From Bacteroidota bacterium (GTDB lineage Bacteria; Bacteroidota; Bacteroidia; Chitinophagales; Chitinophagaceae): a stretch of 36,693 nucleotides of DNA. Under the pieces are notes generated by a model. That model had not been told where the DNA came from. It saw only the letters and a list, made by a program, of their open reading frames with translations, and ran no database searches. The translations under genes and the position numbers were made by a program. The stretch is taken from assembly GCA_018266455.1 (NCBI GenBank), contig JAFEAJ010000017.1:64473-101165 (forward strand), in the 5' to 3' direction. Below are positions 17,441 through 25,780 of the stretch, one piece after another; the first letter of the stretch is position 1; the number at the start of each line of letters is the position of its first letter.

Positions 17441-18202
17441 TTATTTTAAAGCTTTAATGATCTCGATAAAATCTTTCGCTACCAGCGAAGCGCCGCCGAC
17501 AAGCCCCCCGTCAACATCAGGGCAGGAAAATAATTCTTTCGCATTGCCCGCTTTTACGCTGCCCCCATACAAAATGGGGATATCCGATGCAACCGCATGG
17601 CTGTAATGCTTTTCAAGCTCAGCCCTGATGTAAGCATGCATTTCCTGCGCCTGTTCGGTTGTTGCTGTTTTTCCTGTGCCAATTGCCCATATCGGCTCGT
17701 ACGCTATGACCATCTTTTGCAGTTGCTGTGCATTAAAACCGAATAACGATTCTTTTAACTGGGCGCCCACATAGCTGTTTTGCGTGCCTGCTTCCCGAAT
17801 ATCCAGGGGCTCACCGCAACAAAATATGGGCGTTATGCCCGATTCGAGGCACCGTGCAATTTTTTCAGCAAGCACCAGGTTGCTTTCATTAAAATATGCC
17901 CTCCTTTCGCTATGCCCGAGCACACAATATTTAATTCCAATCGAATGCAGCATTTCTGCAGAAACCTCGCCCGTATATGCCCCGGATTTTTTTTCATAGC
18001 AGTTTTGGGCTGATGCTGCATAATTAACCATTGACGCTGTTTTCCCGATGGCCATCATCAGGTAAGGGAACGGAACAGCAAAGATGGCTTTTTGGTGCCC
18101 TTTCAAATGTATACTTGCCTTTACAATGTCGTTCATCAATTGTTCCCCCTCTTGATATGTCAGGTTCATTTTCCAGTTGGCTGCTGCTATTTGATTGCGC
18201 AT
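17441..18202 (-). CDS. tpiA: triosephosphate isomerase
   Basis: This 253-residue glycolytic enzyme interconverts dihydroxyacetone phosphate and glyceraldehyde 3-phosphate. All key residues are present: Asn9 and Lys11 in AANWKMN, His97 in VLGHSERR and the catalytic Glu169 in AYEPIWAIGTGKTA, the latter continuing into the flexible lid. The phosphate-binding GGS in ILYGGSVKAGNA and GGLVGGASL close the barrel. The length is normal (about 250). It begins 12 bp after the GlmU-like gene and is surely co-transcribed with it. Confidence 0.98.
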   Translation of the reverse strand: MRNQIAAANWKMNLTYQEGEQLMNDIVKASIHLKGHQKAIFAVPFPYLMMAIGKTASMVNYAASAQNCYEKKSGAYTGEVSAEMLHSIGIKYCVLGHSERRAYFNESNLVLAEKIARCLESGITPIFCCGEPLDIREAGTQNSYVGAQLKESLFGFNAQQLQKMVIAYEPIWAIGTGKTATTEQAQEMHAYIRAELEKHYSHAVASDIPILYGGSVKAGNAKELFSCPDVDGGLVGGASLVAKDFIEIIKALK

Positions 18203-18214
18203 TGGTTTCTTGTT

Positions 18215-19231
18215 TTAACAATGATCAAAAATATGTTTCAAAGTTTGTATTTCAATATCATGAAGCCGCTCCTTTTTTAGTTTTTTCCAGTTGGAAATAT
18301 CTGCAATCGATTTTTCAAAAACATATTTGCTGGCATTATCAATGCCCCAGGAAAAGTTAGGGATGAACTTAGGAGCAAGCCCTTTGGAAAAAATATTGCA
18401 GCAAACTCCGGTTACTGTTCCTGTATTAAATGAAGTGTTGATTGCACATCTTGAATAGTCGCCCATCAGCAAGCCACATTTAACACCTGCACTTACATAT
18501 TGCTTGTCTTTTTCGCTCCACGCCCTTACATCAGAAGCGGTGTTCTTTAAATTAGAATTTGAAGTGCCAGCCCCTATATTGCACCAGGACCCGATTACCG
18601 AATCTCCCAGGTACCCGGCATGCGCCTTATTTGAATAATCGAAGAAAACAGCATTTTTTATTTCGCCGCCAACAGTACATTTTTTCCCGACAGATGTAGC
18701 ACCATAAATTGTTGAGCCCATTTTCACCACGCTTTCCTCGCCCAGGAAAAAAGGCCCGCGGATCATGGCCCCCTCCATGATTTCAGCATTTTTTGATATA
18801 TATATTGGGCCTGTCGAAGCATTTAAAGTAGCATAGCCGACTTTCGCGCCTTCTTCTATAAAAATGTTTTCAGGTGAAATGGTTTTATTGATTGCAGGCA
18901 ATTTGGCGCTTTCCCTGTTTTGTGTGAGAAAATAAAAATCGTCGCGCAAAGCCTGGTCGGTAAGCTGGAAAATTTGCCAGGGATGTTGAAGAAAATGAGA
19001 ATTAGAAAAACCGCTGTTTTTTTGTTTGATGCATTCTGCGCTGCCCGAAGAAGGCAAAAGATTAGCCGGGATGATATTATCCATGCAATCATTATCAATG
19101 GTTAATCCATAGACCAATTCCCATTTTTGCCGCAGGGTCAACATGCCAATTCGTATATCCAGTATGGAACGCGTTAAACTGAAAGGGAAGAGAAAATTTT
19201 CGGGCAGTTCTTTTACGGAAACAATATTCAT
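18215..19231 (-). CDS. GlmU-like putative sugar nucleotidyltransferase with left-handed beta-helix
   Basis: This 338-residue protein matches the Bacteroidota GlmU-related family. The N-terminus (about 12-40, ENFLFPFSLTRSILDIRIGM, then LTLRQKWE) replaces the classical nucleotidyltransferase start with the PLTxTRPxAxIRIG form of this family. From about 130 the protein has hexapeptide repeats (VGYATLNASTGPIYI, VKMGSTIYGATSVG, GDSVIGSWCNIGAGT) of an acetyltransferase-type left-handed beta-helix. Classical GlmU makes UDP-GlcNAc from glucosamine-1-phosphate; whether this variant does the same is not settled. At 338 it is shorter than GlmU (about 455) and than many relatives (about 390). It follows the L31 gene and its terminator, and leads an operon with tpiA and GT9. 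Confidence 0.8.
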   Translation of the reverse strand: MNIVSVKELPENFLFPFSLTRSILDIRIGMLTLRQKWELVYGLTIDNDCMDNIIPANLLPSSGSAECIKQKNSGFSNSHFLQHPWQIFQLTDQALRDDFYFLTQNRESAKLPAINKTISPENIFIEEGAKVGYATLNASTGPIYISKNAEIMEGAMIRGPFFLGEESVVKMGSTIYGATSVGKKCTVGGEIKNAVFFDYSNKAHAGYLGDSVIGSWCNIGAGTSNSNLKNTASDVRAWSEKDKQYVSAGVKCGLLMGDYSRCAINTSFNTGTVTGVCCNIFSKGLAPKFIPNFSWGIDNASKYVFEKSIADISNWKKLKKERLHDIEIQTLKHIFDHC

Positions 19232-19264
19232 CAGTTAAAACTACAATATTATAGCAATGCCGGT

Positions 19265-19296
19265 TAAAACAAAAATCCCTTCGGGTAGAAGGGATT
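19265..19296 (-). terminator. rho-independent terminator after the L31 gene
   Basis: A perfect 9-bp stem, AATCCCTTC (19274-19282) with GAAGGGATT (19288-19296), has a 5-base loop. On the minus strand it is followed by TTTTTGTTTT. It lies 25 bp past the L31 stop and just ahead of the GlmU-like gene. Confidence 0.85.
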
Positions 19297-19321
19297 GCCA
19301 TTACCATGATAATCAGCTAAA

Positions 19322-19576
19322 TTATTTTGCTTTTTTCTCGTAGCGCTTTTTGAATTTGTCGATACGCCCCGCTGTATCAACCAGCATATTCTTACCGGTA
19401 AAGAATGGGTGCGAAGTGTTCGAAATTTCAAGCTTGATCAACGGGTACTCTTTGCCATCTTCCCACTTTACATTTTCTTTTGATGGCGCTGAAGATCGGC
19501 TCAAGAAAGAATAGCCATTGCTCATGTCCTTAAAAACAACAAAGCGATAGCTTGTTGGATGGATCCCTTTTTTCAT
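19322..19576 (-). CDS. rpmE2: 50S ribosomal protein L31, type B
   Basis: This 84-residue protein is ribosomal protein L31 of the zinc-free type B class: it starts [20 protein letters not shown], has the family text [20 protein letters not shown] and [20 protein letters not shown], and lacks the CxxC pairs of the zinc-binding type. The length is normal. It has its own promoter upstream and terminator downstream, so it is a single-gene unit. Confidence 0.97.
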   Translation of the reverse strand: MKKGIHPTSYRFVVFKDMSNGYSFLSRSSAPSKENVKWEDGKEYPLIKLEISNTSHPFFTGKNMLVDTAGRIDKFKKRYEKKAK

Positions 19577-19636
19577 GATTTATGATGTTTAAAAGGCTGC
19601 ACGGATTTTGCCGTACAGGTTATAAAAAATAGAGCG

Positions 19637-19668
19637 CGAAAGTAGGCTTAATAATCGTTGTTTCCAAA
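19637..19668 (-). promoter_or_regulatory. promoter of the L31 gene
   Basis: On the minus strand, TTTG (19665-19668) is followed by 20 bases and then TACTTTCG (19637-19644), a variant of the -7 box with TTTCG. The leader to the ATG at 19576 would be about 55 bases. Confidence 0.55.
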
Positions 19669-19704
19669 TATAATAAAGATGTTTTCACAAACAGCAATAG
19701 GGCA

Positions 19705-20196
19705 TCAGTTGCGCATATTCTGGTATTGAAGGGGCACCCCGGTATTGGCATTTTTGCAAAGTCCTATCACAGCCTGGAGGTCATCAATTTTTTTCCCGGT
19801 AACCCGCACCAGGTCGTCCATAATTTGTGCCTGCACTTTTAAGCCAGCGTCTTTTATCAGTTTTATTATTTTTTTTGCATCTTCCTGCTTCAGCCCATTC
19901 CTGACAGGAATTTCCTGTTTTACGATTTTGCCGCTTGGGTGCGGCTGTTTCGACAGATCGAATGCAAGCGGGTCGAGCCCCTGCTTCATAGAACGGCTGA
20001 TCAGCACATCAACAATTTGTTTTAGCTTCATATCGCTTTCTGCTTCGATGTTCACCAGCATCTCTTTTTTGTTCAAATCGATTTGAACAGGCGAGTCTTT
20101 AAAATCAAATCTATTGATGATTTCTTTTTTTGTAATGTTCACCGCATTGTCGAGCGTTTGCAATTCCACCTTGCTTACAATATCAAATGATGGCAT
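19705..20196 (-). CDS. yajQ: YajQ family nucleotide-binding protein
   Basis: This 163-residue cytoplasmic protein has exactly the length of E. coli YajQ. It opens MPSFDIVSKVELQTLDNAVN, the family signature, and has two ferredoxin-like halves. It includes FDFKDSPVQIDLNKKEMLV, QGLDPLAFDLSKQPHPSGK and the end VIGLCKNANTGVPLQYQNMRN, all YajQ-typical. Some members bind cyclic di-GMP; that is known from xanthomonads and is not shown for this one. The start at 20196 is chosen over an in-frame ATG at 20259, because the latter is upstream of a perfect -7 box and lies outside the family alignment. Confidence 0.92.
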   Translation of the reverse strand: MPSFDIVSKVELQTLDNAVNITKKEIINRFDFKDSPVQIDLNKKEMLVNIEAESDMKLKQIVDVLISRSMKQGLDPLAFDLSKQPHPSGKIVKQEIPVRNGLKQEDAKKIIKLIKDAGLKVQAQIMDDLVRVTGKKIDDLQAVIGLCKNANTGVPLQYQNMRN

Positions 20197-20217
20197 AACC
20201 TTGAATTTAATGTACCG

Positions 20218-20225
20218 CAAATGTA
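20218..20225 (-). promoter_or_regulatory. -7 element of the yajQ gene
   Basis: On the minus strand, TACATTTG fits TAnnTTTG perfectly and is followed by C. The expected start of transcription (about 20211) leaves about 15 bases before the ATG at 20196. No -33 TTG is seen at standard spacing. Confidence 0.5.
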
Positions 20226-20257
20226 GGACTATAACTACTACTCGAGACCAGCAACTC

Positions 20258-20291
20258 ATGAAAAAGAGAAGCCCTTTAGAAAAAGGGCTTC
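20258..20291 (-). terminator. rho-independent terminator after the second receptor gene
   Basis: A perfect 10-bp stem, GAAGCCCTTT (20268-20277) with AAAGGGCTTC (20282-20291), has the loop AGAA. On the minus strand it is followed by TCTTTTTC. It ends the leftward receptor transcript 43 bp past its stop. Confidence 0.8.
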
Positions 20292-20333
20292 GTGGCCAAA
20301 ACTAACTACTACAGATCGTTTAATATTTCTTTA

Positions 20334-22835
20334 TTAATTATTGCCTCCTGATTTTACACGGCTCTGCTCGTCATTTGCGCCTCCTGTATTCCTTTGTGGT
20401 TGCGCCCCCTTTATGGGCTTGCCAAAGCGATAGACGAAAGTAAGGCTCACCTGCCTGCTATCTCTCGCATTGTGAAAAGTTGCTGCGGTTTGCTGGAAAT
20501 TGATATAGCCTTTTACCTGCTGTGTATAAAACATGTCCCTCACAGACATCTTAAGGCTGGCCTTATCCTTCAGCAATTGCTTGGAAATAGAAGCTGCAGC
20601 CTGTCCCATTGGCTCTATAATAATCTGGCCCTCTACTCCTCTTGTACGGTACCATCCGGAAATTTCGCCACCCCATCCTTTGGCAAACCTGAACTGGTTG
20701 TTCAGGTTTGCCATAAATGTAGCCGAGCTGACATTAATATCTTCGCCATATAACGGCCCCTTAAATTGGTTGTAGTTCATATTCGCATATACGACTGCCG
20801 TCCACCACTTCTTCACATGCAATTGAGCGCTCACGGATACTCCTGCGTTTTGTCGCTGGCCGATATTGCCATTGCGCACTATTGTTGCATAAGCGGTATC
20901 CCCTTGCTTAACTACAGGAGCCTGTTCAAATGTTTCAGTAAAAAAGTTTTTTGTGATGCTATAATTTATAGTCGTTGTAAAAAAATTATTATAGGTGTGT
21001 GATAGCTCAATATTGTGCGTATACTGAGGCCGCAGGTAGGGGTTGCCAGCCTGGTAAGTATATTGATCAAGAAAAAACATAAAGGGATTCAGGTCCTCAT
21101 AAGCCGGGCGGTCTATGCGGCGGCCATAATTTATTGAAAAAATATTTTTTTCATTTGCCTGATAGCTGGCATACAAAGTGGGGAAGATATTGATGTAGCT
21201 TTTCTTAAACGAAGAATCTTTACTGATAACTGTAAAAGAATTGCCGAATTGATGGCCAGAATAGTTGGTGTTCTCCATCCTTAACCCTGCCTGTATGCTG
21301 AAGTTCTTAATTTGCCTGTTCAGGCTGATGTAAGCAGCATTAATATTTTCATGATAGACGAAACGGTTGGTCTTCCCGGTGTCGGTTTCATCAACATGAT
21401 TGACCACATTATAATACCCAGCTATATTATCTGTTGTGACATGGCTTGTTTTTATGCCTGCTTCAAATTTTATTTTGTTTTTAAAAGAATGAGAGAAGTC
21501 TGATTTGAAGCTATAAATATCAATGTTGCTGGGAAGGTCGCCTTTCAAAATACTTGTATCAATAGGGTTTCCAAAAACATCCTGCCCGATATTGGTAAAA
21601 TATTGGCTGCTTTCTGACCTGTATTTGATATAATCAGCATCTGCAGTCAGCTCAGTGCCTGTTGAATCGAACTGGTGCCTGATGTTGAAATTGACTGCAC
21701 CATTTTTCCATAGGCTATTGTTTGTGCTTGGAGAATACAATTTAGAATTAATAGAACCATTTGGGCCTTCCAGGTTTATATAGCTGTACGACTTGTCGTT
21801 CTCATTGTTCTTAAAGCCTTTTAATGCCAAACCAATTGTTGTTTTTGCAGAAAAAAAGTAATCAGCTCCAATTTTAAGATTTGCTTCCGGGTTTTTAAAT
21901 TTCATGTTTGTGTGCTGGACAAAAATGGAACTAAGGTGCTTGCTATCCTGTTGGAAGTACTGCCTGGTAATATCAAGGTCCTGGTAACCTTCCCATTGGG
22001 TGTAACCGCCATTCAAAAAGAAATTGAACTTTCCTGTTCTAACATTCAAATTCACGCTCCCGCCAGGTTTGGGATAAACGCCCTGGGCATGTGTTAAGGT
22101 CAGGCTTCCATTAAAACCTTTGGCTTTATTCTTTTTTGTTTTGATGTTTATTATACCTGAATTTCCAGCCGCATCATATTTGGAAGATGGGTTTGCCATG
22201 ATTTCAAACACCTCGATAGCGCTAGCCGGCAAGCTTTTAAGATAACCTGCCAACTGAGCTGCTGTCATATAAGTTGGCTTGTCATCAATCATAAGCATGA
22301 CCCCCTGTTTTCCTTTTAGGCTAATGTTCCCGTCTTTATCAACCGTGACACCGGGAGATTTTTCGAGCAAATCCATTGCTGATGCTCCTGCACTGGCCGG
22401 AGAAGCGTCAACATTTATTACCGTTCGATCTGCCTTTTGTTCCATAAAAGGCTTTTGTCCAACAACTTCGATGGATTTTAGCTCCGTTGTTTGGGATTCA
22501 AGCATAATTTTGCCAATATTGACAGAAGGTTGTACGAGGGAGATTTTTATAATTGCTGAGACATATTTTTTATAGCCGACTGAACTTGCTTCCAGGTAAT
22601 ATTGCCCCTCATTAAGGCCGTTTATAGCAAACCTGCCTTGTCTATCCGAAGCCGAAGTTTTAAAAGCTATTGAATCTTTAGCATTGAAAATTGAAATGGT
22701 AGCAAACCCAATCCCCCTATTTTGTTTATCGGATACATTTCCCGATATCTCTCCTTTTGAGGCCTGGCCTTCGGCAGAAAAAGAAGAAGAAATAGTGAAT
22801 AGGCATATAGCCAAAAAATTATAGATTTTGCGCAT
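20334..22835 (-). CDS. TonB-dependent receptor, outer-membrane beta-barrel family
   Basis: 833 residues. A signal peptide (about 1-24, ending SSFSAEGQA) is followed by a carboxypeptidase-regulatory-like domain (about 28-110, GEISGNVSDKQNRGIGFATI) and a plug (about 130-230, AMDLLEKSPGVTVDKDGNIS, NPSSKYDAAGNSGIINIKTK). Then comes a long barrel with repeated Gly/aromatic strands, ending in VSLTFVYRFGKPI before a polar 30-residue tail. It is a paralogue of the receptor at 953-3649, sharing the plug-end motif. Such proteins import unknown substrates through the outer membrane with TonB energy. No partner gene is adjacent; it lies between yajQ and lgt in its own unit. Confidence 0.87.
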   Translation of the reverse strand: MRKIYNFLAICLFTISSSFSAEGQASKGEISGNVSDKQNRGIGFATISIFNAKDSIAFKTSASDRQGRFAINGLNEGQYYLEASSVGYKKYVSAIIKISLVQPSVNIGKIMLESQTTELKSIEVVGQKPFMEQKADRTVINVDASPASAGASAMDLLEKSPGVTVDKDGNISLKGKQGVMLMIDDKPTYMTAAQLAGYLKSLPASAIEVFEIMANPSSKYDAAGNSGIINIKTKKNKAKGFNGSLTLTHAQGVYPKPGGSVNLNVRTGKFNFFLNGGYTQWEGYQDLDITRQYFQQDSKHLSSIFVQHTNMKFKNPEANLKIGADYFFSAKTTIGLALKGFKNNENDKSYSYINLEGPNGSINSKLYSPSTNNSLWKNGAVNFNIRHQFDSTGTELTADADYIKYRSESSQYFTNIGQDVFGNPIDTSILKGDLPSNIDIYSFKSDFSHSFKNKIKFEAGIKTSHVTTDNIAGYYNVVNHVDETDTGKTNRFVYHENINAAYISLNRQIKNFSIQAGLRMENTNYSGHQFGNSFTVISKDSSFKKSYINIFPTLYASYQANEKNIFSINYGRRIDRPAYEDLNPFMFFLDQYTYQAGNPYLRPQYTHNIELSHTYNNFFTTTINYSITKNFFTETFEQAPVVKQGDTAYATIVRNGNIGQRQNAGVSVSAQLHVKKWWTAVVYANMNYNQFKGPLYGEDINVSSATFMANLNNQFRFAKGWGGEISGWYRTRGVEGQIIIEPMGQAAASISKQLLKDKASLKMSVRDMFYTQQVKGYINFQQTAATFHNARDSRQVSLTFVYRFGKPIKGAQPQRNTGGANDEQSRVKSGGNN

Positions 22836-22874
22836 ATTGGTTTTTTTGTGTTTGGAGTCTTTTTATTTATAATA

Positions 22875-22883
22875 CAAAGATTA
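22875..22883 (-). promoter_or_regulatory. candidate -7 element of the second receptor gene
   Basis: On the minus strand this reads TAATCTTTG, the -7 consensus with one extra base, about 40 bases before the ATG. An imperfect GTACT/AGTAC inverted repeat (22884-22904) lies immediately upstream. Confidence 0.35.
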
Positions 22884-23059
22884 GTACTATGTATAATAAA
22901 GTACAATGTTTTATGATAGTAGGTTGCATATAATGATACCCGGCAAACTCACTATTTGCCTGTAGGACGTGCATGACTTAGTCAGGTTACAGGAAAACCG
23001 GTCTATAGGATGAGCGGGAGCTATCCTTTTGCAATGGCAAAAATGAATTGAAATCTATG

Positions 23060-24346
23060 CTAATGAAGTGAAGAAGAATAAGGTTTCTTTTTAAGAAGTA
23101 TAAGAAGCAAGGCTCCTGAAATAACCAAAAGTGTAGAAATAATCTCCGCTTGGGTAGGATGAAAACCAAAAATATCATACCTGCTATTTACCCTGATTTT
23201 TTCAATAAAAAACCTTTCAATGCCGTTCACTAACAGGTAAAGCCCAAATAATTTTCCCGGCACCACAAATTTTTTACGCAGCGACCATAAAAGAAAAAAC
23301 AAAGCTATGCCCACGATGACTTCATAAAATGGAGTTGGAAAAACCGGAAGGGGAAGCTGGCTGCAATACTGCCCGCTGCATCCTGCAATCTGCACTCCTT
23401 CATTAATAACATTATGGGGATAGGAATAGGCAAACATCCAGGTAGGCAAAAATGATGGGGCTTTTACACTTAAATGCTGGACTTTCTCCAACGAGCCAAA
23501 TTGGCTAAGATAAAAGCTGGCGTTATTTACAAGTGCCAGGTGTATATCGGCAGAACCTGCAGGCACAACTTTTCCGGCCTGGTCAAGGTAATAGGCACTA
23601 TTAATAATTCCCCAATCGCCATCACCTGCAACCTGGCAACCTATTCTTCCGAAACCATACGCGAGCATTAGGCCCGGAGCTGCAGCATCATTCAAATGCC
23701 AAAAACCAATATTGTGCTTTCTTGCATAGTACCAGATTGCCAAAGCCGCACAAATCAACCCGCCATAAAAAGTAAGCCCGCTAAATGAGACGAGAGAGGC
23801 AATGGGGTTTTTAATAAAATCGTCCCATGTTTCAAGGCTGTTAAAAATTTTTGCCCCAATAAAACCAAATATGGCTGCATAAATAGTGAAATCTCCCACC
23901 CTGTCATGAGGCCATACCCTGATTTTTCTTTCTTCCGGCTGGGGCAATTTTTGTTTGTTTTTGTCCCACCAGTTCAACCCTGCAAAAAGAAGGGCCAGCA
24001 ATATACCGGCAGTCCAGCTTCCTTCTGATGAAAAAATAAAGTCCTGGGGGTTCGCTGCAAGCGGGCCCCGAGAAAGAAAAAGGCCGACAAATTTATATCC
24101 CAGCAAAAAACCAAAAATAAAATTCAACATCAGCGATTGTGCCGAAGCAGGTTTGCCCACTATTATCTTGCGCTCTTCGGGTTGAAGCAATCCCTGCCTT
24201 TCTTTGCGTTTCAATTCCAAAGAAAGCGTGTACGCAGCGAGCAAAAAAGAAATGGCAACAAAAAAACCGAATGAGTTTATAAAATGCAAAAAATTCCAGT
24301 CAATACCAAACAAATCTTTTACAGCGTAATACAGATTGGGATACAT
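23060..24346 (-). CDS. lgt: prolipoprotein diacylglyceryl transferase (Lgt), long Bacteroidota form
   Basis: This 428-residue inner-membrane enzyme transfers diacylglycerol from phosphatidylglycerol to the lipobox Cys of prelipoproteins. It has about seven or eight hydrophobic segments. The Lgt signature region is AYGFGRIGCQVAGDGDWG (about 229-246), with the invariant Arg234. The substrate loop reads SGLTFYGGLI (about 189-198), where E. coli has His103 in FHGG; Tyr stands here. The end reads LVNGIERFFIEKIRVN and HPTQAEIISTLLVISGALLL. It is much longer than E. coli Lgt (291), mainly from an inserted loop at about 247-330 and a longer region before 150; long forms are normal in this phylum. The start at 24346 is supported by the promoter, whose -33 TTG is itself the upstream in-frame TTG. 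Confidence 0.9.
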   Translation of the reverse strand: MYPNLYYAVKDLFGIDWNFLHFINSFGFFVAISFLLAAYTLSLELKRKERQGLLQPEERKIIVGKPASAQSLMLNFIFGFLLGYKFVGLFLSRGPLAANPQDFIFSSEGSWTAGILLALLFAGLNWWDKNKQKLPQPEERKIRVWPHDRVGDFTIYAAIFGFIGAKIFNSLETWDDFIKNPIASLVSFSGLTFYGGLICAALAIWYYARKHNIGFWHLNDAAAPGLMLAYGFGRIGCQVAGDGDWGIINSAYYLDQAGKVVPAGSADIHLALVNNASFYLSQFGSLEKVQHLSVKAPSFLPTWMFAYSYPHNVINEGVQIAGCSGQYCSQLPLPVFPTPFYEVIVGIALFFLLWSLRKKFVVPGKLFGLYLLVNGIERFFIEKIRVNSRYDIFGFHPTQAEIISTLLVISGALLLILLKKKPYSSSLH

Positions 24347-24391
24347 ATCATGAAGTTTCCGGATTTTAAAGCCCGGTAAAATTGAAAGCTG

Positions 24392-24421
24392 CAAGTTTAG
24401 GCTAAAAATCTGGTTCGGCAA
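24392..24421 (-). promoter_or_regulatory. promoter of lgt
   Basis: On the minus strand TTG (24419-24421) is followed by exactly 19 bases and TAAACTTG (24392-24399), which matches the -7 box except for one C. The predicted leader to the ATG at 24346 is about 40 bases. Confidence 0.55.
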
Positions 24422-24434
24422 TCTTGAATTTAAT

Positions 24435-24474
24435 CATTAAAACAAAAACTCCTTCTTTAACAGAAAGAGTTTTT
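24435..24474 (-). terminator. rho-independent terminator after the bacilliredoxin gene
   Basis: AAAAACTCCTTC (24444-24455) pairs with GAAAGAGTTTTT (24463-24474) in a 12-bp stem with one mismatch and a 7-base loop. On the minus strand the hairpin runs into T-rich sequence. Confidence 0.7.
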
Positions 24475-24501
24475 ACTTAAAAGAAATATTGAATTCGTTA
24501 T

Positions 24502-24915
24502 TTAACAATAGGCATTAAAAGCAGCCATCAGGTTATGCGCAATCATCTGGGCAGACCTTCCTTCAATTTGTTGCCTTTCGATCATGTGCACCAACTGGCC
24601 ATCCTTGAATAGTGCAATAGAGGGCGATGATGGAGGATAGGGCAACATGTGCTCTCTTACTTTTTTAACAGCATCAATATCAAAACCGGCAAAAGTTGTA
24701 GTAAGGTAATCCGGCGCTTTTTCGGTATTGGCAACAGCCATCAACACGCCTGGCCTGGCGCTCCCTGCCGAACAACCGCAAACTGAATTGACCATTACTA
24801 ATGTTGTTCCTTTCTTGGTGAGCTGCTCATCAACTTCGTCCGGAGTTAATAATTCTGAAAAACCATTTTCAGTCAACTCTTCCTTCATTGGTAAAACTAT
24901 TTCTTCTGGATACAT
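24502..24915 (-). CDS. BrxA/BrxB family bacilliredoxin (YphP/YqiW family)
   Basis: This 137-residue thioredoxin-fold protein has the family's CGC active site (Cys46-Gly-Cys48 in VNSVCGCSAGSARPG). Other family text is MYPEEIVLPMKEELT at the start and PYPPSSPSIALFKDGQLVHM with IERQQIEGRSAQMIAHNLM near the end. In Bacillus these proteins remove bacillithiol from mixed disulfides; in Bacteroidota the partner thiol is less certain. The length is close to the usual 140-145. It forms its own unit with a promoter at 24939 and a terminator at 24435. Confidence 0.93.
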   Translation of the reverse strand: MYPEEIVLPMKEELTENGFSELLTPDEVDEQLTKKGTTLVMVNSVCGCSAGSARPGVLMAVANTEKAPDYLTTTFAGFDIDAVKKVREHMLPYPPSSPSIALFKDGQLVHMIERQQIEGRSAQMIAHNLMAAFNAYC

Positions 24916-24938
24916 GTAAATTATTTGTTTTTAAAATG

Positions 24939-24946
24939 CAAAAATA
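24939..24946 (-). promoter_or_regulatory. -7 element of the bacilliredoxin gene
   Basis: On the minus strand TATTTTTG fits TAnnTTTG perfectly and is followed by CA. It lies 23 bases before the ATG. No -33 element is evident at 19-20 bases. Confidence 0.45.
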
Positions 24947-25131
24947 AACAAAAAACTTGTTGCTTATGAAAACATAATTCATGTATAAAAGATAATGGCC
25001 ATTATTCAACAGGTCTGTTTGAAAACTGGATGTCATTAAGAATTAATGTCAGTGTTTTTTGGCTCTAAATGAAAATATGTCCGGATAAACCGATGGCTGA
25101 TTGACGAAAATTCACTCCTGTCACATAAATC

Positions 25132-25150
25132 TTGGCATGGTACACGCTTT
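25132..25150 (+). promoter_or_regulatory. sigma-54-like (-24/-12) promoter of the hsp20 gene
   Basis: TTGGCATG then GTAC then ACGCTTT gives GG (25134-25135) and GC (25146-25147) separated by exactly ten bases, the spacing required by RpoN. The -24 half matches the consensus YTGGCACG at seven of eight bases; the -12 half keeps only the GC. Transcription would begin near 25159, leaving about 37 bases of leader. No TAnnTTTG box is seen in the region. Confidence 0.5.
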
Positions 25151-25195
25151 GATGTTAGTATACCAAAATCATTTAATAACATTAAATAAAAAAGT

Positions 25196-25630
25196 ATGCA
25201 AGTATTAAAAGTAAATAACAATCCTCAAAAAAGCATCAGCAATGTGTTTGATGAGTTCTTTAATGAGTTCCCCGCATTCGGCAACAAAGAATGGAGCAAT
25301 TGGAACTTTCCACCAGTAAACATCCACGAAACAAAAGACGCTTATCATATTGAGCTGAGCGTTCCTGGCCGGGCAAAAGAAGATTTTAAGGTTCATGTAG
25401 AAAACGGCTTTCTTGCTATTTCGTCTGAAAAGAAAGAAGAAACAAAACAGGAAGATTACAAGACTGTAAGACGTGAATTTTCATTCCGCAGTTTCAGGCG
25501 CAATTTTAACCTTGATGAAAGTGTTGACTCCAACAACATCCAGGCTAAATATGAAAATGGTTTGTTAAAATTATTCATTCCAAAAAAAGAACAGGAAAAA
25601 GCAAGCAGCAGGCAAATCTCCATTGAATAA
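25196..25630 (+). CDS. Hsp20/alpha-crystallin small heat-shock protein
   Basis: This 144-residue cytoplasmic holdase chaperone has the alpha-crystallin domain at about 38-135. It includes NIHETKDAYHIELSVPGRAK-like text (starting about residue 41), the family's GFLAISSEKKEE and the A-x-x-x-n-G-L motif as AKYENGLLKLFIPK. The C-terminal ISI gives the I-x-I motif that docks in neighbouring subunits. The N-terminal arm (about 1-37) has FDEFFNEFP. The length fits the class. It is a single-gene unit with a sigma-54-like promoter and a strong terminator, consistent with stress-induced expression. Confidence 0.95.
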   Translation: MQVLKVNNNPQKSISNVFDEFFNEFPAFGNKEWSNWNFPPVNIHETKDAYHIELSVPGRAKEDFKVHVENGFLAISSEKKEETKQEDYKTVRREFSFRSFRRNFNLDESVDSNNIQAKYENGLLKLFIPKKEQEKASSRQISIE

Positions 25631-25679
25631 GGGTTTGCATGAAATAAAAAGCGTGATTAGCAGTTGGTTTTGTATTTTT

Positions 25680-25714
25680 AAAGCCCTCATCATTTTTGTG
25701 AGGGCTTTTTTATT
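25680..25714 (+). terminator. rho-independent terminator after hsp20
   Basis: A 10-bp perfect stem, AAAGCCCTCA (25680-25689) with TGAGGGCTTT (25699-25708), is followed by TTTTATT. Confidence 0.9.
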
Positions 25715-25780
25715 ATAGTTTTTGGATGTATTTTTTTAATTTCGCTGCTAAAAATTTTGCTGGCTTTAATAAATGTGATA

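Noticed and set aside
22884..22904. Inverted repeat GTACT/AGTAC upstream of the second receptor gene.
   Set aside because: Only five paired bases per arm with an 11-base spacer in AT-rich sequence; expected by chance.
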